Shown: in pieces, positions 59,577 through 64,000 of the stretch
Layout of the letters: every line of letters starts with the position of its first letter
How positions within the stretch are numbered: the stretch's first letter is position 1
NCBI GenBank assembly: GCA_045577455.1
Contig: JAZNIJ010000239.1
Coordinates: forward strand, 9,886-73,885
From: SIG653 sp045577455
GTDB lineage: Bacteria; Bacillota; Clostridia; Oscillospirales; CAG-382
Direction of reading: 5' to 3'
DNA: 64,000 bases
Position numbers and translations under genes: made by a program
The notes under the pieces: generated by a model
The model's input: only the letters and a program-made list of their open reading frames with translations
Database searches by the model: none
Told to the model about the DNA's origin: nothing

Positions 59577-60746
59577 ATGAAGATAAAATTTTCATCCAAA
59601 ACAATATCAACTGCCATACTTTTTTTGCTTTCCATCGCTTTGGGCTTGTTAACGGTTCTTTTTGTAGGAGAGGGAAAAAAAGAAGAGGCAATATCATTTG
59701 AAGAAATTGCTCAAAGCAATGAGGAGAACCCGGAGTGGGCGGATATTTCTGAAATCGAAGAAGAAGTTTCGGAAGAAATTGCTTTAACCTTTGAGCAGAT
59801 TATACAGTCCGTTAATTCGCGGTACAATTGTTCCGGAAAAATAACGGAAGCTGTTTTTTCAGATGAGTTGGGTATTAAAATCGACAAAATTAGTTATCTT
59901 GATGGATTTACTCCCGAAAATGTATCCTATTCTTTGGGGTACATTTTCGCGGGAGATAGAATTTTTGATAAGTCGGGTAACGATTTAACATCGGTTCTTT
60001 TGGGTTATAATTTTATCGGACTCAGAGATTTAAACGGTAACGCATTGTTTGAAAAAGACGGAAAGTATTATTTTCTCCAAAACGGTGCAGTTACAGAATC
60101 AAATGAAACAAGATATACCGCCAACGAACCGAGATATTTTTTTGAATCTGATGATTCTGCTACATTCTATAAAAGTAACGGAAAATGGGGTCTTAAGAAT
60201 TCAGAAGGAAAAATAGTTGTCAGCGCCTCTTTTACCTATGCATACGGAATAAGTGAGGGGGTTGCAATTTTTGCAACTCAGAATAAAAATCTGTATTTGT
60301 ATGATATGGATGGAAAGAAAATATCAACAAACTATTTTGTTCCCCAAACAGGCATGGGTATCGGCTTTGTTAAAAACAACATTACCTTGGCATCTGACGG
60401 AAGTAAAAATATTGTTTTGAAACCAAACGGTGCAATTCTTGAAACTCCCGCAGATTACCGAGTTGTCGGCTGTTCGGATGGTATGATACTACTTGAAAAA
60501 AACGGTAAAAAGGGATATATGGGCAGTGACGGCAGATGGAAAGTATATCCTGAGTATTCTTATGCAAATGACTACCGTGAAGGGCTTGCTATTGTTTCTG
60601 ATGGAAAATTAAAGGTTATTGATAAAAACGGAGAAACAGTTATTCCCGGTATTTTTGATCATATATTTAATTTTGCTGACGGGGTCACTTTTGCATATTC
60701 ATTTGAAAATGGATGGTATATTATTCAAAAACAAATCTTGACATGA
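59577..60746 (+). CDS. WG-repeat exported protein
   Basis: 389 residues. A hydrophobic N-terminal segment (ISTAILFLLSIALGLLTVLF) serves as signal or membrane anchor, followed by an acidic linker. The rest contains WG (KWG) beta repeats of about 45 residues: SNGKWGLKNSEGKIVVSASF, KNGKKGYMGSDGRWKVYPEY, SDGKLKVIDKNGETVIPGIF. Such repeats form propeller- or rod-like surface domains whose ligands are unknown. The ribosome site is weak. Not clearly part of the synthetase operon; no terminator is seen in the 54 bases before it. Confidence 0.85.
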   Translation: MKIKFSSKTISTAILFLLSIALGLLTVLFVGEGKKEEAISFEEIAQSNEENPEWADISEIEEEVSEEIALTFEQIIQSVNSRYNCSGKITEAVFSDELGIKIDKISYLDGFTPENVSYSLGYIFAGDRIFDKSGNDLTSVLLGYNFIGLRDLNGNALFEKDGKYYFLQNGAVTESNETRYTANEPRYFFESDDSATFYKSNGKWGLKNSEGKIVVSASFTYAYGISEGVAIFATQNKNLYLYDMDGKKISTNYFVPQTGMGIGFVKNNITLASDGSKNIVLKPNGAILETPADYRVVGCSDGMILLEKNGKKGYMGSDGRWKVYPEYSYANDYREGLAIVSDGKLKVIDKNGETVIPGIFDHIFNFADGVTFAYSFENGWYIIQKQILT

Positions 60747-60831
60747 AAATAAAACCGAAACAATTTGTAAAAAATATCAACAAAAAAATATAATAAAAAT
60801 TTAAAAAAAGTATAATTAGTGTTGATTTTTT

Positions 60832-60860
60832 GCTTTTTTTGTTGTATAATATTTTTGAAA
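60832..60860 (+). promoter_or_regulatory. Sigma-A promoter of glgBC
   Basis: -35 TTGATT (60832-60837), 17-base spacer, -10 TATAAT (60855-60860). It lies so close to an in-frame ATG at 60864 that this ATG cannot be translated, fixing the start at 60900. Confidence 0.85.
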
Positions 60861-60899
60861 TAAATGTTTAGTGTTTTGATAAGGAATAAAGGGCAGATT

Positions 60900-62816
60900 A
60901 TGAAAAATAATTTTAATAACAATAATAATATTCCCACTGACGAAAGTGATGAATTTGCCAAATATTTATTTCGCCAAGGAACAAATTATCAGACATATAA
61001 ATATTTAGGAGCTCATCCGTATAAAAACGGATATGTTTTCAGAGTATGGGCGCCGTCTGCTGATAGAGTATGCTTAGTTGGAGATTTTTGCGATTGGGAA
61101 AACGGAATCCCTATGGTTTGTTCTGACGGTATATGGGGTGTCTATGTTGATACTGTTGAGATTGTAGACGGTATGAAATACAAGTATCTTATAGAGCGAG
61201 ACGGCAGGACCTTTTATAAAGGTGACCCGTATGCTTTCTCTTCTGAGCAGGCGTATCCGGGTGCATCTGTGATTTATGATGTTCTTTCCGAAGATAGCTT
61301 CAAATGGGATGATGCAGAATATCTGAAAGGAAGAAAAAAGCTTTCTTCTTCATTGAGTGAATATAAAGCCCTTAAAATTCCTATGAACATTTATGAGGTT
61401 CATTTGGGATCATGGAAACGAAATGATGACGGGTCATATAAAAATTACAAGGATATAGCGGATGAGCTTGTTCCTTATGTAAAATCAATGGGATATACTC
61501 ATGTTGAGATTTTGCCCATTGCCGAACATCCTTTTGACGGCTCTTGGGGATATCAGGTATGTGGTTATTATGCTCCTACATGCCGTTTTGGTACGCCTTC
61601 AGATTTTAAGTATTTTGTTAATAAGCTTCACATTTCGGGGATAGGGCTGATTCTCGATTGGGTTCCTGCTCATTTTCCCAAGGATGCTCACGGTTTATAT
61701 GAGTTTGACGGTGGATGTCTTTACGAATATCAGGGGGAAGACAGAAAAGAACATAAGGGTTGGGGTACAAGAGCTTTTGATGTTGGAAGAACGGAGGTTC
61801 AGTCTTTTCTTGTTTCAAACGCTTTATATTGGCTTAAGGAATATCATGTTGACGGACTTCGCGTAGACGCAGTTTCTTCTATGCTGTATCTTGATTACGG
61901 CAGAGAGCCGGGGGAATGGAACCCAAACCCTGATGGAAGTAACTATTGTCTCGAAGCAATTGCTTTTTTCAAAAAGCTGAATAAGGTTGTACGAGAAGAA
62001 GTACCCGATGCATTGATGATTGCCGAGGAAGCAACATCGTATCCCGGTATAACTGCAAAAGACGGTCTCGGCTTTTCTATGAAATGGAATATGGGGTGGA
62101 TGAACGACACCCTTGATTATATAGAAACGGATAGTTTTTTCAGAAAATGTGTTCATAATAAGATGACATTTTCATTGATGTATTCTTTTTCTGAAAACTA
62201 TATTTTGCCTATATCACATGATGAGGTTGTTCACGGTAAACGTTCTTTGGTTGATAAGATGTTTGGTGACTATGAGCAAAAGTTTGCTTGCGCAAAAACT
62301 TATTTGGCATATATGTTTGCTCATCCCGGAAAAAAACTGATTTTCATGGGCTGTGAGTACGCACAGTTCAGAGAGTGGGATTATGCAAATTCTCTTGAGT
62401 GGTTTATGCTTAAATATGATAAACACAGAGCTTATCAAACATATAATAAAGAGCTTAATCATTTTTATCTCACCCATAAACCAATGTGGGAAATAGAAGA
62501 TTCTTTTGACGGCTTTCATTGGATTTCCGCTGATGACAGAGATAACAATATCTACGCTTTTGAAAGACGGGACTCCCACAAAAATATTGTTTATGTTATT
62601 TTGAATTTTTCACCGAATGCATATATGAATTATTATCTTCCTGTTGAAGAAAACGGAGAATATGATATTTTGCTTAATAGTGATGACGAAAGGTTTGGCG
62701 GACACGGTATGCTCAGAGAAAAGAAACTTGTGGCAAGTGATAATTATCTGAGAGTTAATGTTCCTCCTCTTACGGGACTTTATTTAATTAGAAAAAAAAT
62801 AATTGCTGACATTTAA
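60900..62816 (+). CDS. glgB: Glycogen branching enzyme GlgB
   Basis: 638-residue GH13 enzyme that makes alpha-1,6 branches. A carbohydrate-binding CBM48 domain (about 38-135: YVFRVWAPSADRVCLVGDF) precedes the catalytic barrel: VEILPIAEHPFDGSWGYQV, nucleophile Asp in GLRVDAVSSMLYLDYG, acid Glu in MIAEEATSYPG, and SHDEVVHGKRSLVDKM. A C-terminal beta domain follows (about 545 on). Start at 60900 chosen from the promoter position. Opening residues are an Asn-rich run (NNFNNNNN). Lies 18 bases before glgC. Confidence 0.96.
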   Translation: MKNNFNNNNNIPTDESDEFAKYLFRQGTNYQTYKYLGAHPYKNGYVFRVWAPSADRVCLVGDFCDWENGIPMVCSDGIWGVYVDTVEIVDGMKYKYLIERDGRTFYKGDPYAFSSEQAYPGASVIYDVLSEDSFKWDDAEYLKGRKKLSSSLSEYKALKIPMNIYEVHLGSWKRNDDGSYKNYKDIADELVPYVKSMGYTHVEILPIAEHPFDGSWGYQVCGYYAPTCRFGTPSDFKYFVNKLHISGIGLILDWVPAHFPKDAHGLYEFDGGCLYEYQGEDRKEHKGWGTRAFDVGRTEVQSFLVSNALYWLKEYHVDGLRVDAVSSMLYLDYGREPGEWNPNPDGSNYCLEAIAFFKKLNKVVREEVPDALMIAEEATSYPGITAKDGLGFSMKWNMGWMNDTLDYIETDSFFRKCVHNKMTFSLMYSFSENYILPISHDEVVHGKRSLVDKMFGDYEQKFACAKTYLAYMFAHPGKKLIFMGCEYAQFREWDYANSLEWFMLKYDKHRAYQTYNKELNHFYLTHKPMWEIEDSFDGFHWISADDRDNNIYAFERRDSHKNIVYVILNFSPNAYMNYYLPVEENGEYDILLNSDDERFGGHGMLREKKLVASDNYLRVNVPPLTGLYLIRKKIIADI

Positions 62817-62834
62817 GAAAAGGCGGTTGGTTTT

Positions 62835-64000
62835 ATGGTTAAAAAGAAAGAATGCGTTGCAATGCTTCTTGCAGGTGGTCAGGGGAGCAGATTGTATCTT
62901 CTTACAAGACAGCAGGCAAAACCTGCAGTGCCTTTTGGAAGTAAATATAGAATAATAGATTTTCCCCTTTCAAATTGCATCAATTCAGGTATAGACACTG
63001 TTGGTGTTCTCACACAGTATCAGCCGTTGGCTCTTAACGATTATATCGGTAACGGTCAAGCGTGGGATATGGACAGAGCATACGGTGGAGTTACTTTGTT
63101 ACCCCCGTATCAGGGAATGCAAAAGGCAGACTGGTATAAGGGAACAGCAAATGCCATTTACCAGAATATTAACTTTATTAAAAGATATGACCCCGAATAT
63201 GTTGTTGTGCTTTCGGGAGACCATATATATAAAATGAATTACGGAGAAATGGTTAGCTTCCATAAGAAAAAGAATGCAGATTGCACCATTGCCGTAATTG
63301 ATGTTCCAATAGAAGAAGCATCGAGGTTTGGAATTATGACAACCAACGATGATATGGAAATTGTTAATTTCGAGGAAAAGCCAAAGAATCCCCAAAGTAC
63401 AAAGGCGTCTATGGGCGTTTATGTGTTTTCTGCCGATAAGCTCTATAAATACCTTGAAATGGATGAAAACGATGCAAACAGCGAAAATGACTTCGGAAAA
63501 AATATAATTCCTTCAATGCTTGGTGCGGGAGAAAGATTGTTTGCATACAGATTTGACGGTTATTGGAAGGATGTTGGAACAATAAGCAGTCTTTGGGAAG
63601 CAAATATGGATCTTTTGGGAGACAATCCAACGTTGGATCTTCACGATAGAAACAGTAGAATCTTCTCAAAATCGGCTCCACGATCACCACAGTATATTGC
63701 AAATAACAGTAAGCAAATAAACAGTATGGTAGCGGGAGACAGCGAGATTTACGGGACAATAATCAATTCTGTAATTTCTCCGGGTGTTATTGTTGAAAGC
63801 GGTGCAGTTGTAACAGATTCTGTTATTATGAGTGATGTTGTTATTTCCTCAGGAGCTAGGGTTGATTATTCTGTTATAGATAGCGATAGCGTTGTTTCGG
63901 CAAATGCAGTTGTTGGCGAACCGATGTCTGCAGGTAAGGATATAACCCTTGTTGGAAGCAATGTAGTTATTCCAAAGGGTGCAGTAATCCCTGCAGGTGC
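62835..64000 (+). CDS. glgC: Glucose-1-phosphate adenylyltransferase GlgC (partial, 3' end outside window)
   Basis: First 388 codons of ADP-glucose pyrophosphorylase, the first committed step of glycogen synthesis. Starts MVKKKECVAMLLAGGQGSRL after AAAGGCGG. Visible: KPAVPFGSKYRIIDFPLSNC, GTANAIYQN, VVVLSGDHIYKMNY, FEEKPKNPQSTKASMGVYVF, GYWKDVGTI, then the left-handed beta-helix (about 285 on, VISPGVIVESGAVVTDSVIM). The frame is open at the window edge; glgD or glgA probably follow. One operon with glgB. Confidence 0.96.
   Translation, partial: MVKKKECVAMLLAGGQGSRLYLLTRQQAKPAVPFGSKYRIIDFPLSNCINSGIDTVGVLTQYQPLALNDYIGNGQAWDMDRAYGGVTLLPPYQGMQKADWYKGTANAIYQNINFIKRYDPEYVVVLSGDHIYKMNYGEMVSFHKKKNADCTIAVIDVPIEEASRFGIMTTNDDMEIVNFEEKPKNPQSTKASMGVYVFSADKLYKYLEMDENDANSENDFGKNIIPSMLGAGERLFAYRFDGYWKDVGTISSLWEANMDLLGDNPTLDLHDRNSRIFSKSAPRSPQYIANNSKQINSMVAGDSEIYGTIINSVISPGVIVESGAVVTDSVIMSDVVISSGARVDYSVIDSDSVVSANAVVGEPMSAGKDITLVGSNVVIPKGAVIPAG

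Overview
The window is 64 kb of AT-rich DNA from a spore-forming or spore-lineage anaerobic Clostridia-type bacterium (Firmicutes). Evidence: AGGAGG-type ribosome sites, near-consensus sigma-A promoters, a GerW/YtfJ sporulation protein, a trimeric NAD(P)-linked [FeFe] hydrogenase, anaerobic ThiH-based thiamine synthesis, BspA-type leucine-rich repeats and an InlB-type repeat surface protein. No phage, insertion sequence or CRISPR array is visible; it reads as ordinary chromosome. Species cannot be named from the sequence.

Layout. 1-4.7 kb (minus): end of a sugar ABC transporter operon (permease, cut by the window edge, and MsmX/UgpC-type ATPase), an RDD membrane protein and a sialate O-acetylesterase. 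4.9-7.6 kb (plus): ECF sigma factor, membrane-anchored probable anti-sigma factor and a secreted lipoprotein serpin in one tight operon. 7.6-12.7 kb (plus): a complete TPP riboswitch with its own terminator, then thiS-thiF-thiG-thiH-thiE-thiD and a thiC that has lost its middle (pseudogene). 12.8-19.5 kb (minus): an Imm26-like protein, two small membrane/lipoproteins, tRNA-Val(UAC), a PHP phosphatase, a large InlB-repeat surface protein and a lipoprotein. 19.5-24.8 kb (plus): GerW-like protein and the hydrogenase genes hydC-hydB-hydA.

24.9-41.2 kb: an SGNH hydrolase (minus), then a long plus-strand run: pseudouridine synthase, LRR lipoprotein, nadD-yqeK-rsfS, an 870-residue MORN-repeat protein, leuS, thyA-folA, tgt, an M24 peptidase, a MurQ/GCKR-like double-SIS protein and a cyclophilin lipoprotein. 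41.3-44.7 kb: an SPFH protein, a zinc-ribbon membrane protein and a TPM protein, resembling Bacillus YdjI-YdjG-YdjH. 45-54.3 kb: secA, two related membrane proteins, asnB, mnmE, a DUF5662 protein and a YfcE-type phosphodiesterase. 54.5-64 kb: thrS, ileS (eukaryote-like type), a WG-repeat protein, and glgB-glgC of glycogen synthesis, glgC being cut by the window end.

How they work together. The thi operon makes the thiazole half of thiamine and couples it to pyrimidine, but with thiC broken the pyrimidine (HMP) must come from outside or from another locus. The hydrogenase re-oxidises NAD(P)H and ferredoxin as H2, fitting a fermentative lifestyle; glgBC stores sugar as glycogen; the ABC transporter and sialate esterase suggest use of host or plant glycans. 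The sigma/anti-sigma/serpin operon, the repeat-rich surface proteins and the Imm26-like protein suggest life in a dense, protease-rich community such as a gut. That last habitat statement is inference.
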